DNA from: Chamaecrista fasciculata
Lineage: Eukaryota > Streptophyta > Magnoliopsida > Fabales > Fabaceae
DNA length: 64,000 bases
Assembly (NCBI GenBank): GCA_003254925.1
Contig: QANZ01045014.1
Span: forward strand, 58,233-122,232
Direction of reading: 5' to 3'
In this document: piece by piece, positions 24,216-35,452 of the stretch
Layout: each line of letters starts with the position of its first letter
How positions within the stretch are numbered: the first letter of the stretch is position 1
Notes under the pieces: generated by a model
What the model was told of the DNA's origin: nothing
What the model saw: the letters and a program-made list of their open reading frames with translations, nothing else
Databases searched by the model: none
Program-made: the position numbers and the translations under genes

Positions 24216-25597
24216 GTAAATTCTCATTCTCTCTGTCTTTTTCACGCTAATTCCGATTCATTTTTTGTTTATTTCCAGTTTTGGCTTCTAATCTCGAAAC
24301 TCTACACGTCCTTTACTGTAAGTTCAATTCCTACTGTTTTGGAGCTTCACTTATTAGCTTGATTAACATAATTTTAATTAATTTATTTTTTCGCTTTTGA
24401 AATCTCTTCCTGCAATTATTGGAGCTTTATTGCAGCTATCGTTGAAAATCTAATGCCTCTTGAAACGGAATGAAATTGCTGTGATTCAGTTATTCAGAGC
24501 ATCCAGTACATCATACATTTTAAGATCTTGCTCGTAGTTGATTTGATATATCTCATAATTGTTACATCTTTGTTGACTTGGGAAAGGTGGAAAAATTATC
24601 TAGTGGTGATTTTGATGGGCTTAAATTCTGAATCGTAAGTTTAGATGGGAAGAAGTTCTGTTTCTTTTAGGGGGATTGGGTGTAGATGGAATACCCAGAT
24701 CTGGAAGATAAAATTTACTAGATTGAACTTTCTGTGATTGGGAATTTGGGATCATTAAGGAAAATGACAAAGAAAATCGTTCATCAAATTTTTTCTTTCA
24801 CATGCTTGTTAAAAAATGGCAGGAAATTTGAATGGTATTCTGTATATTTAATATCTCGGTTGATTAGTTTTTTTTTTTTTTTTGTGATTTACAATTCTCT
24901 AATCCACGCCTAGAATTTTCATGTATAGTTGGCAAATAGGAAGATAAAAGTGTTACTATCTGCTTTCTTTTTTGCTGCGATTCCAATTGCTTCATGCCCT
25001 TATATCATTGAAGGATGAGAATAAGAATAACCTCTTGCCTTGTTCTCTTCAAATGTCCAAGATCTATTCTCTTTTTAGCAATTAGGAAAAACTGGCTTAT
25101 GCTATATATGTTGTGTTAGAGATTAGAGATTATAATATTATTAATAGGTCTTTACTTGAGGGTTGAAATTTTTGGGTTAAAATGATTCATGCTACGTTAT
25201 CAGAGCCCTTTATGTTAAATGGTCCGTGTTCTAATCTTTTCTGTCACCAATTCTTCATAATTGAATGAAATTGAGCACCAAGTAGGTGTGTTTGGGCTCT
25301 ACCCTCACATCAAAGGGGCGTGATAACTATAATAAATTTTGTAAATAATCATGAGCATTCACTTTCATTTAAAATGGTTCGTGACATGATGATCCAACTA
25401 TGGTTTTGCATTTATGCTGATTTGCTTCTAGTTGTGCCTAGACAGGATTTGTTCTTGTGGTTTAAGAATGGATATGATCCATTATTTTAATACTTCCGCA
25501 TCTTACGACTTTGTTTCTGGATTGATACTCTTTGTCTGTATCTTTTCTTTAAAGTTGATTATTATTGCTATTTCTAACCCATGTGTTACTGATCCAG
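24216..25597 (+). other. Probable 5' UTR intron of the TPK1-like gene
   Basis: A donor-like CTCAAG|GTAAATTC at ~24215 and an acceptor-like TGATCCAG|GTCTTC ending at ~25597 bracket AT/T-rich sequence without coding potential, 39 bp before the ATG. A long leader intron is a plausible arrangement, but it is inferred only from splice-like sites. Confidence 0.45.
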
Positions 25598-25635
25598 GTC
25601 TTCTAATACTGATTCTCTCTATTTAAATTGCCCTC

Positions 25636-27542
25636 ATGGCTGGCAATGGTTCGAGGGAGCCCTTGCTGTCACAATTGCCAGATCCAGCAGCTCATAAAAC
25701 AAATGGGCAATGCAAGAGGAGGTTTCTCCGTTGTAGAAGCGCTCCTCTTATTGATGTTGCTCCTCCAATTAAAAATGGAATTGGCTCAATTCCACGTTCG
25801 GAGTCCATATTTGGGAAGTTACATCCAAGTTTGCAAAGAGTGGCTATATACCTTGCAGCGTATTTAGGCATAGGAGCTGTGATCTTTTATGTTGTCAGAA
25901 ACCAGATTGAGGGGAAGAAAACAGATGGGGTTCTCGATGCTGTATACTTTACAATCGTCACAATGACCACAGTTGGATATGGAGACCTCGTGCCAAATAG
26001 TGACCTTACAAAACTACTTGCCTGTGCTTTTGTCTTCACGGGAATGGCATTGGTAGGTTTGATCCTAAGCAAAGCAGCAGACTACTTGGTTGAGAAACAA
26101 GAAGTTTTGCTAATCAAAGCTTTTCACAGGCGCCAAAAAGGTGGTCCAATTCTAAAGGAGGTTGATATCAACAGAACAAAATACAAATTTTTTGTGGCCC
26201 TTTTTCTTCTTTTAGTGCTCATTGTTGCGGGGACAATTTTCTTGTCCACCGTTGAGAAACTGAAAATTGTTGACGCCTTCTATTGCGTTTGTTCTACAAT
26301 TACAACCCTGGGTTATGGTGATAGAAGCTTCTCAACTGAGGCAGGAAGAATCTTTGCTGTGTTTTGGATATTGACAGGTACTATTTGTTTAGCTCAGCTA
26401 TTCCTCTACATTGCTGAGATGAAAACAGAAAGTAAACAAAAGGAAATAGCTAAGTGGGTTCTTACACGAAAGACAACCAACGCTGATTTAGAGGCAGCAG
26501 ATATTGACGATGATGGAAATGTTGGGTTAGTTGATTATTCTTTCAATTTATTCTTTTGTCAAACAAAATTTTGTTTGCTGGCAGTTCATTTTTTCTGCAT
26601 GCTTGTTCATGAACTGGTCCACGCTCAGCCCAAAGCTTAATTGGCTTTTTGGTGCTGGGCACAAAAGCACAAGCTTAAATTTTGGGGTCAGAATCTTAAT
26701 TTGATTTGGGCCCATTGTTCATGGTCAGATAGTTGTCTAAGATATGGATAAAGCTTGGGCTTGATCCATGTTCATTTCTATATAAATAATTGTTAACTCC
26801 AATGTGAGAAAAGTTGCAGTGAATTTGACTATTATGACAAAAAAAAAACTAATAACTAGAAACAAGAAACTCTATCTAAAAGCTCAAAATACTTAATTTT
26901 ATAGTCAATTTCAAATCACTGCGGATAAGTCTCTTCAGTCTTCAGGGCATTGTTGTGGAAGTATTTATATTTTTTTTATTTTGATATATTTGGAAAAGAA
27001 AAAATTGAAGTTCAGCTGTTCAAGTGAAATGAAAAATAAGGTTTAACAAAAGAAACATAGAAAATGAAAGCAAATTCTCTATGATCAAATAATTTGGAAT
27101 CGAATTTCAATTTATTGGAGTCAAATTGTACTTCAAATACATTCATTGGCATTTGGCAGTCACTATGTTGGGATCAAGATCCTTAGGAGTTCTGGTGTGT
27201 GAACTGTGAAGTTCTGTAAGCTCAGAGATATAGTGAAATAGAAGTGTGAATTTCATACATTGGGTTGTTTTGTTTGTTTGTAAGGTTTCTTTCTTTACTA
27301 CTTTCTACCTCTCTTCCAAAATAGTCCTGATGATCCAAGTTATTTCATTTTCAAGTAAATCTGTGGTTGATGTTTCTCACAGGGTTGCTGAGTTCATTCT
27401 TTATAAGCTAAAAGAGATGGGGAAGATTAGTCAAGAAGATATTTCACTTGTAATGCAAGAGTTTGAGGAGCTTGATGTTGATCAATCTGGTACACTCTCA
27501 GTTTCTGATATAACTCTTGCTCAGCAAGATCATCCATTATAG
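25636..27542 (+). CDS. Two-pore K+ channel, TPK1/KCO1 type
   Basis: There are two coding exons, 25636-26525 and 27383-27542, with GT-AG borders and matching phase, giving 349 residues (Arabidopsis TPK1 has 363). The N-terminus carries the basic stretch CKRRFLRCRSAP, the place of the 14-3-3 site. TM1 is AIYLAAYLGIGAVIFYVV, pore 1 is TMTTVGYGDLVP, followed by TM2. TM3 is FFVALFLLLVLIVAGTIFL, pore 2 is TITTLGYGDRSF, followed by TM4. The C-terminus has two EF-hands: DIDDDGNVGVAEF, which spans the splice site, and DVDQSGTLSVSDI. By family it is a vacuolar, voltage-independent, Ca2+-regulated K+ channel. All key residues are present. The ATG is in frame with good context and follows a probable leader intron. 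Confidence 0.96.
26526..27382 (+). other. Intron of the TPK1-like gene
   Basis: It begins GTTAGT and ends TTTCTCACAG, and lies within the first EF-hand, as in other TPK genes. The exon-1 frame stays open into the intron until 26640, but that extension is not part of the family. Confidence 0.9.
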
Positions 27543-27905
27543 GTATGCTTACTCGAAATTAGATTTTCACATGCAAAATGAAATGAATTCACTTGTTGCT
27601 TGTAAATTATCTGTAACACTAGCTCGTTTTTACCTGATCATACCTTGATTCCTTTGTAAACTCTTGTAAAAATGCCTTAGATTGTAGCCTTTTTCCCTGA
27701 TACCGTCTTAATGCAGTCTTCTGTAATGATATAAGGTTATTGATTATTACTCTTGTTCCAAGAATTAGGGATGATTATGGGTAAGGTGGGTAAGGTACTA
27801 AGGTGGTATGATCTTCATTCCTAGACCAAAATAATCCTCATCCCCAGATCTTATAATTTATTTGGATTCTGACGTATAGAGTTTTTAAAATAAATATTTT
27901 TTCAA

Positions 27906-28012
27906 ATCTTGGAAACAGCCTCTCTGCAAAGCAGCGATAAGGCTGCGTACATCTTGACCCTCTCCATATCCCACATAGTGAGAGCCTTATGCACTGGGGC
28001 CGCCCTTTATTT
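27906..28012 (+). mobile_element. Au-type SINE, 5'-truncated
   Basis: It carries the conserved Au SINE body: CTTGGAAACAGCCTCTCTGC, GATAAGGCTGCGTACA, TTGACCCTCTCC and GCACTGGGGCCGCCCTTTAT. The tRNA-like head is absent. It lies downstream of the TPK gene. Confidence 0.8.
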
Positions 28013-30385
28013 TTTCATTAATATATAATCTAATTGCCATCAATTTTTTCATTCTATAACTAGCAAAAATAAATAAATAAATTATAAATATAAATGTATC
28101 ATTAGATTATTTTAACATATATAAAATACTTAAAAATTATTTTTATAATTTACATTTTCACAACATATAAAGTTCAAAATATGATATTTTTATATATATA
28201 AAAAAATATTTATTTTTACTGGTATGAGTATGCCACGAGTAAGGTTTTTCTTTATTTATCTGTGGATCTAATAGATCTAGACTCAAACTCGCTTTTTGTG
28301 TGATATAATTTTAAAGCATCTATTAGATGTGATTAATGTTGTCAGAATCAGATGAATTGAAAACGTATTCAGTTTACAATCTGATCAGCTTAATCAATCA
28401 AACCAAAAGTTCAGCTTAATCAATCAAACCAAAAGTTGAGCCGGATGATATAATAAATAATATATAAAATATAAATATTAGTCACAATAAATAGTTATAG
28501 ATTGATAGTTTATCACAAACAATTAATGTTATAATATGATAATTACATAGAGGGACTAAGATTGATAGCAAAACCACTTTTAAGGAACTAAATAGAGGGA
28601 AAAAGGTTAGGGACTAAATTGCGAAGCAAACTTTTTGAGAGACTAAATTGAAAATTTATTAACATATGAGGGATCAAAATAGAAGTGTAATTTTTCAATT
28701 GAACCGAATAGTTCTCTAGCAGTTCACTGGTCCAATTTAATTTTTGCAGTTCTATCCGATTATTTTCGATCTAATCTAATTTAAATTGCCAAAACAGTTT
28801 TCAGAGTCGTCAAACTAAACTCGTTCTTCAATGTTACTAGCAACTATGATGGAATTATTCGGTCGAGTTTCAAGAGCAGTGGATATGATTATTTTAATAA
28901 TCCTTATTTAGAATTTTACTTGTGATCTAACTTACGATTTATTTAATTAATCGGCATCATATGAATTCAAAAAATTTCTTAATACTATAATTAAAATATG
29001 TATTCTCAATTCCTTAATATTCAGTCATAGTGTGTGTGGGTCTAATGAAGAAAATTGTATATAACTTATAAGATAAGAAGTTTGAAGTTGTTAGGTCTAC
29101 AAAAATAATACTACCAGCCTAGTCCTACCACCCACCCACTTTGACACCATTGGATTATTTTGTTTTTCTTAGTACTTTTTTACCTTTGGTGGGCTCAAAT
29201 ACATCATTTTTGTATTAAAGGCTGGGTGTTTCAGACGGTTTGAAATATTTTTTGTATTGAGCTTTTTTCAAATCGTTTGCTTTGAAATGATTCAAGGCCG
29301 ACTTTATTTGGATCATTTTGTTTTTTAATCAATCTTATCAATTTCACTTTGCTTCTAAATATAAGTGACCCTTTTCATTACCAAAAAAAAAAAAAGTGAC
29401 CCTTTTCATTTATTTGAAAGGTCAATAATTCAAAATCCAAAATTAAAATCACCAACGAAGACAAATTCACGTAATCATAGTTTTTCTGAACTTGTTTTGT
29501 TAAACTTCGAGATAAATATTAGCCAATTTAGGAGTAAAAATAGTAAGTCAGCCTCTCACCTCATATTTAATAGTTATTTTTAATACAATGTTCTTGAAAT
29601 TTAAATTATTTCTAAAAATTAAGAAAGCATTTTAAATTTATTCAAAACAAATACATTTAAAACCAAAACAAAATTTGACCCAAATACTTAAAAGTTAAAA
29701 CTTAAATTGCATTTTAACATATTTGAAAGTTGAAACGATTCGACCTAACAAATAAATAGCTGGGTTTGGTTTGATTTAACTTTAAGCAAATTATGTCTTC
29801 TTTTTTCTTTTTATGGGTTGTTAAAAGTTAAAACCAATTGATTCAAATGATAGTTACCTAACCTTTAGTTTGGTCATAATTATGAAGGAAAGAAATAGTT
29901 TTTTTTTTTCAAAATAAAATGCTTATTTTGATTAAATGAAATGTAAACTTGAAAAAAAAATAGATTAATAGCAAAAGTTATCTATTTTGCCAAGTAACAA
30001 AGTATAAAGTTGGTGCATTTAGGTGGCTAGGTTATTGACTTGTGGCGATAAAAGTATTTCAAACAAACAAGGAATAAAAGGGAAAGGAGACAAAATGCAG
30101 TTGTAAAGTGGGATAACTTAATCATGAATTGATGATGGGTCTTTTGAGTTAGGAGACTAGCTTTTCACATGTGCATCCTGTTTTTATGTTAGATTTATAT
30201 ATTTATCTATATATGTATGATCATATATGTACACCCTCAACTTGAAATAAGGGGTGTAAAATTGGACAAATGTATGATTCTTCCTTTCTCCCACAAGTGA
30301 TGAGAGGTGTGATGGTCTTCTCAGAATCATTCAAATTTTATGGGATGTTCCCAAAGGGATGTGAAACTTATCAGTGTGGAGTTTT
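28013..30385. other. Intergenic AT-rich region with small repeats
   Basis: No gene is supported. It contains a perfect 26-bp tandem duplication (CAGCTTAATCAATCAAACCA..., 28386-28411 and 28412-28437) and a stretch at 28550-28700 with scattered 'ggactaaat' motifs like the foldback families here. Confidence 0.5.
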
Positions 30386-30760
30386 CACTACAAAAAAGGT
30401 GTTTGGTGGCAAAAAAAATTTGTCCTGAAACTCAAAATTTGCACAGAAGGGTTTCAGTGGCGAAGAGAATTCGCCACTTCTTTTGTCGCCTATAGTAGCG
30501 CCACTGATTCCTTTAGTGACGAAATAGAGTTTTGCCACCGATCTTTCTTTAATGGCAAAATTATCAGTCACTGAAAATAAAAAGTTCATCGTCACCCAAA
30601 ATCATATTGTTAGTTATCTAAGGTATTAACTGGTGGCGGAATAATTCACCACCAAATAATTGCCATTCTCTGCCAAAGGCATGGTGGCAAATTGGTGGGG
30701 AACGTTTTTGCCACAAATATCTATTTAGTGGCAAAAACATTTGCCATTGAAACAAAATAA
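30386..30760 (+). mobile_element. CACTA-type transposon end
   Basis: It begins with the diagnostic CACTACAAAAAAGG terminus. It is followed by ~370 bp of short inverted and direct motifs (GGTGGCAAA, TTTGCCAC, AGTGGCGAA, TTCGCCACT), typical of CACTA subterminal repeats. No matching TTTTTTGTAGTG end or transposase is seen nearby, so this is a truncated end or a small derivative. Confidence 0.65.
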
Positions 30761-31735
30761 CTAATTTTCAATGTAAATATATTTTAATTGTCATTGATAA
30801 TATATTTTATATTTTATATTTTATCATATTTCCAAATAACTAAATGTATAAAAATTATTAACTTGATTAACATATAAATTTTATTTCTTTATTGTAATTC
30901 TTCTTTTTCTCTTGATGTTAAAAAAACATATAAGTTTTACAAAATTCAAAATCAAGTAGTATATAACAGAAAATGAAGTGTTCTACGGACACATAAGTTC
31001 TACATATCTTTAACATCCTAACTTAAGTAGGAAAAAAAAAGACTAAAACCATGATAGTTCATATTCAACTCTACAACTCTCACAGGCCATAATGAATTTA
31101 CCATTCCTCAATAACGGAAAATGCTCATGAAATGAAATGCTTGATTATATTGTTCACAAGAAAAGAAAAAAAAAAAACTATCATAGTTTTTAAGATGAAA
31201 AAATAAAATACCGAACATAATTTACCTAAATAACTAATGTAATATACTTATAACAACATTTTCATGGAAAATTGGAAAAAACTTTATCTTTTATTATGGA
31301 ACTCTTTGATTGATATGTTACAAATTTACAATTTTTAACTCAGTATTATATGATACTATTTTATTAAAAAAAAACTAAAGAAAAAATTTATTATTTGATC
31401 CATGAATATATACTAGGTCAACAAATCAGTCTCTAAATAATTAAAATATATCACTCGGTTCCTGAAATATTGTAGTTGCTAAAAATATAAATTCAAAGTA
31501 CAAATTCAATATAAAAAATATAAAATCAACTTAAATTTACTAATTAAATCATCACAGTGACCTAGTCGTTAATAATTAAAATATTTCATATATTTTGATT
31601 ATTTAAAAATTAATTTATTAATTTGGTGTAAATTAAAGTCTAAAGATTAAAGTTTTCTGAGAACTAAATTTTAAATTTGATTAAAATTTTTCAATAATTT
31701 TTTTTTTGAAATTTTTAATTTTTTAAATGACAGGT
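30761..31735. other. AT-rich sequence between the CACTA end and the MULE
   Basis: No gene is visible. A weak foldback-like motif set (tttattatttgatcc, aaatcagtctctaaat) occurs at 31385-31470. Confidence 0.5.
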
Positions 31736-31911
31736 TATATGTGGGGGTTTTTTATTTTAATAATACAAATAAGTTAATTATTTATTAGGATACCTACTTT
31801 TTTTTTAATTCCTCATATGGGATACGCGTTACCCCAACACGAATTTAATCTTCAGAGCCAATCAGCCGGTGCCACATGGCACCAGCTGAATAAATATTTT
31901 TCTCAAAAAAG

Positions 31912-31981
31912 CTGAAATCGAGCCGGTGTGGCTCGATTTCAGACTGACACCGTGTCAGTCTGAATTGAGCCCAGGGCTCGA
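31912..31981. repeat. Cluster of three perfect short palindromes near the left MULE end
   Basis: CTGAAATCGAGCC pairs with GGCTCGATTTCAG around a 5-base loop. AGACTGACAC pairs with GTGTCAGTCT around one base. GAGCC pairs with GGCTC around CAG. They follow one another with almost no spacing, and a CCGGTGCCACATGGCACCAG hairpin lies just before them at ~31866. Confidence 0.85.
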
Positions 31982-32553
31982 GGGCACGCTTCTCGTCAAT
32001 TTAAAAATTTGACCGGCTTTAAATTGAGGCCGTTGAGTTCGGCCTATTTAAGGGGGGGGGGGAGAGGTGGGTTGGGAGAAAGAAAGAGAAAGAGAGATAG
32101 GGAAGGGTTTAGGGAAGGCAGCGAGAGAAGATTGTAAGAGTGTTGTGTGTGTGAGTGTGAGATAAGTGAGTGTTGTGAGTGTGTGTTTGAGAGTGAAAGA
32201 GAGATAGGGAAGAAGGAAGAAGAAGAAGAAGAAGGAAGAAGAAGAAGGTATGTGATATATATATATATATATAATTAAATTAAATTTATTTTTCGAATTT
32301 AGTTAAATTTTTTGTTATTTTTGTTGTTAGTAAATTTTTAGAAATTAAAGTGATTAATTTTTTTATTTATGTTTATTAATTTTTTGATTAGTTGAGAGAG
32401 GAGAAGAAAGAAGATTAAAAGGTAAATTTTATTTTGTTAGTTAATGTTAATGATTTTTGTTGATATTTTGTTAGTTAATATTAATGATTTGTGTTGATAT
32501 TTTGTTTNATTAGAGAAAAATGTCAACGAGGGTCAGATGCTTGGTATATAGTC

Positions 32554-35221
32554 ATGGATCAATCTCTCCCGGTGGTGTTTGTGGGGTTATGTTTTCAATC
32601 TGAACGGAAAAAAGTCATTACGTTGTCTAGTGATATTACGTTCGATAGATTGAAAGAATTGATTAGGGAAAAACTTATGCTTTCTCCTCTTGAAGAGATC
32701 ACTTCTATCGTGTATAGATTGCCAGTAAGTTTTTTAAACCCTGGATATGTCTACACGACCTTCATCTTATCGGGTGATGATGATGTCAACTCAATGATGG
32801 AAACACATATAGAATGGATGGTAAACACAATGCTTGAGTTGTATGTAGAAGTATCTGTGGAGAACACATTTGACTTAAAACTGCAATGCTCCCTGTGGAG
32901 AACACAAATTTTATCTGTCCACCCACCGTCAGAGAGACAGCGGCTAAAAACTTTGCATCTTCAAGTGTGTTTCGACCAATGTTTGGAGGAGCCATGGATA
33001 ATACAGTTGGATGTAGTATGGAGCCGAGCTCTTCACGCCAAACAATTGATAGTGATGACGATGAGGACTACACCCCTGCAAGTGGTTCGTCCTCAAGTTC
33101 TGAGGATGAGTCGGTGTATAGTTCAATTTTTACAAATTCCGGTGAGGAAATGGTTGACTTTGATGAGGAGATGGATGACTTTGACGAGGAGATGAATGAT
33201 GCAGCTGAGCGTAGAAATAATGATGTTGAAGATGATCGAGTGGATGTCGTTCCTGCTCCAGAGTATTGTCCTCCGGGTTACAATTTTTATAATGAAATTG
33301 ACATGGAGATGACCCGCGATCCTGAATATGTTGAGCAAATCAATTCTGATGCAGAATTCTACGTTGGGAAGGTGTATCAAACAAAAGATGCATTCAAGCT
33401 AGGTGTCAAATTATTTTCGGTTAGGGAGGGACGAGATTTTGTTGTATACAAGTTGGCAAAGACGGCTAAAGAGTACAGATGCAAAAACTATTTGAAACCG
33501 CCACATAAATGCCCGTGGAGGATTAGGGCTGCAGTCATGAAAGGCACTAGTCATTAGACGGTGTCTAGGATTGGAGGTGACCATTGTTGTGTGCGTCCTC
33601 CTCCTTCTGACGAAGAAGATCAAGATCACCGAAAACTTGATTCAGATGTCATCGCCGCTCAGATTAAAGGATTGGTCAGTGATCAGCCAAAAACTACCGG
33701 ACGACAGATACAACACATGATGCAGACTCAGTTTGGGTATCGTGTGAGTTATAAAAAGTGCTGGGCAGCGAAGTATAAAGCCCTAAGAATGGCCTTCGGT
33801 GACTAGGAAGAGTCGTATGCCCGTATTCCTCAATTTCTTGAGGCTGTCAAAACTATTATGCCCGGAACATATTATGACCTTCAGACGCAGCCCTTGGACG
33901 ATGGCTCAGAAAGATTCTGTCGTGCTTTCTGGGCATTTGAACCCTGCATTGAGGCATTTAAGTATCTAAAACCGATTGTGCATGTCGACGGGACGTTCCT
34001 TATTGGAAGATACAAGCAAACTTTCATGATAGCCTGTTCTCAAGACGGCGACAGAAAGATCATTCCTCTTGCATTTGGAATTCTCGAGAGTGAAACTACT
34101 GCGGCGTGGAGTTGGTTCCTCCAAAGATTGCGCAGGTATGTTGTAGGCAGGGACAGGGAGGGAATTTGCCTTATTTCTGATAGGGCTGACGGATGCATGC
34201 AAGCTGTGGCAGATCCGCGGTGCGGTTGGCAGCCTCCGCTTGTGTTTGCTGCCTTAGACACCTTGCTAGCAATGTCAAGAAGAATTTCGGCCACAAGTGG
34301 CTTAAGAAAGCGGTCCAAAACATAGGTATGTTATGTTATCTTTCCCTAAATTTAAGTTTCTTGATGTTACATAAACCGTGGGGCACTGACAATACAAATA
34401 CAGGTTATCAATTGTGGCGGGACAAGGCAAATTCTTTGTTGGGAGATTTGTAATTGAGCCACAAAGAATGCTATAGATACTTGCCTCCGAGGGAGACATG
34501 GATGCAATCATATGATGAGGGTCGCCGTTTCAACCATATGACGACGAATCTGGTTGAGTGTATCAACGACGTGTTTAAGGGATTGCGGAAGTTACCTATA
34601 ATGGGTGTCATCGAAGGGTCCTATTATCGGTTGAATAAATTCTTCCAGGAACGTCTCCTCACATATAATGGTCAGATACAGTCGGGCAAGGAGTTCTCTG
34701 AAACCGTGATAAATGCAATGCAAAAGAACAGAGATAATGCAAGTTCTATGACTGTGATAGTGTTCGATAGGGAGTCCCTTACATTTGAGGTGGAGGACCC
34801 TTACAATCATAGTACTCATCAAGTCGGTCGGAAATATAAAGTTGAGCTTCGAGCCCATAGATGTGACTGTGGGGCATTTCAGGCTATGCATTACCCGTGC
34901 GTGCATGCTATGGCTGCATGTTTAAAGTCGGGATGGGACTTATACCATTTTGTACATCGAGTCTTCCGATTGGACACGATGCGGCTAGCATATAGTACCA
35001 CTTTCAAGCCTCTTGGCGACGTGGTAGAATGGTCGCCGTATGACGGTCCCATCGTACAACCGAATCCCGCTAAAAGGAGAAGCCCAAAAGGTCGACCTGT
35101 TGAGGCGCGCATTCACAACGAAATGGATGAGAGAGAACGAGGACCGCCGACCAAATGTACCATATGCAGGACCGCTGGACACAATAAGAAAAACTGTCCA
35201 CACCGAAGAAGAAATTTGTAA
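32554..35221 (+). pseudogene. MuDR/MULE transposase, broken
   Basis: The order of domains is a PB1-like N-terminus (MDQSLPVVFVGLCFQSERKK, LKELIREKLML), an acidic linker (SDDDEDYTPASGSSSSSEDE), the MuDR DNA-binding domain (FYVGKVYQTKDAFKLGVKLF, CPWRIRA), and the DDE core. The core shows the first Asp in VHVDGTFLIGRY, the second in LISDRADG and the Glu in TTNLVECIND. A SWIM zinc finger (CDCGAFQAMHYPCVHAM) and a CCHC knuckle (CTICRTAGHNKKNC) follow. Damage: a frameshift at ~32860-32905, where TGTGGAGAACACA is repeated; in-frame TAG at 33555-33557 and 33804-33806; a frameshift at ~34190-34230; and TAA at 34451-34453. A small intron with donor ~34326 and acceptor ~34404 is likely. The protein would bind the inverted repeats and cut and paste the element, but this copy cannot make it. 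Confidence 0.9.
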
Positions 35222-35452
35222 TTTGTATGACATTTATTTGCAATTTTTAATTTGTATGACATTTATTTGTTTATGTAGGACATTTCTTATTAGGATGTAA
35301 TTTTCTTATTAAATTTTCTTATATTTGATCATGTATTTTAAATATATATTTGTTTATGTATGACTCTTTCTTATGTTTATGCAAGTGACTTTACATGTTA
35401 AATATGAATTTATTGATCATTGAATTAATGTCTTTCCTGCAAATTAGTAAAG

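Noticed and set aside
26526..26640. Extension of TPK exon 1 to the stop at 26640
   Set aside because: A GT donor at 26526 and an exon at 27383 restore the conserved EF-hand exactly; the extension resembles nothing in the family.
30386..30760. Complete CACTA element
   Set aside because: Only one terminus is seen; no inverse terminus or transposase was found in the window.
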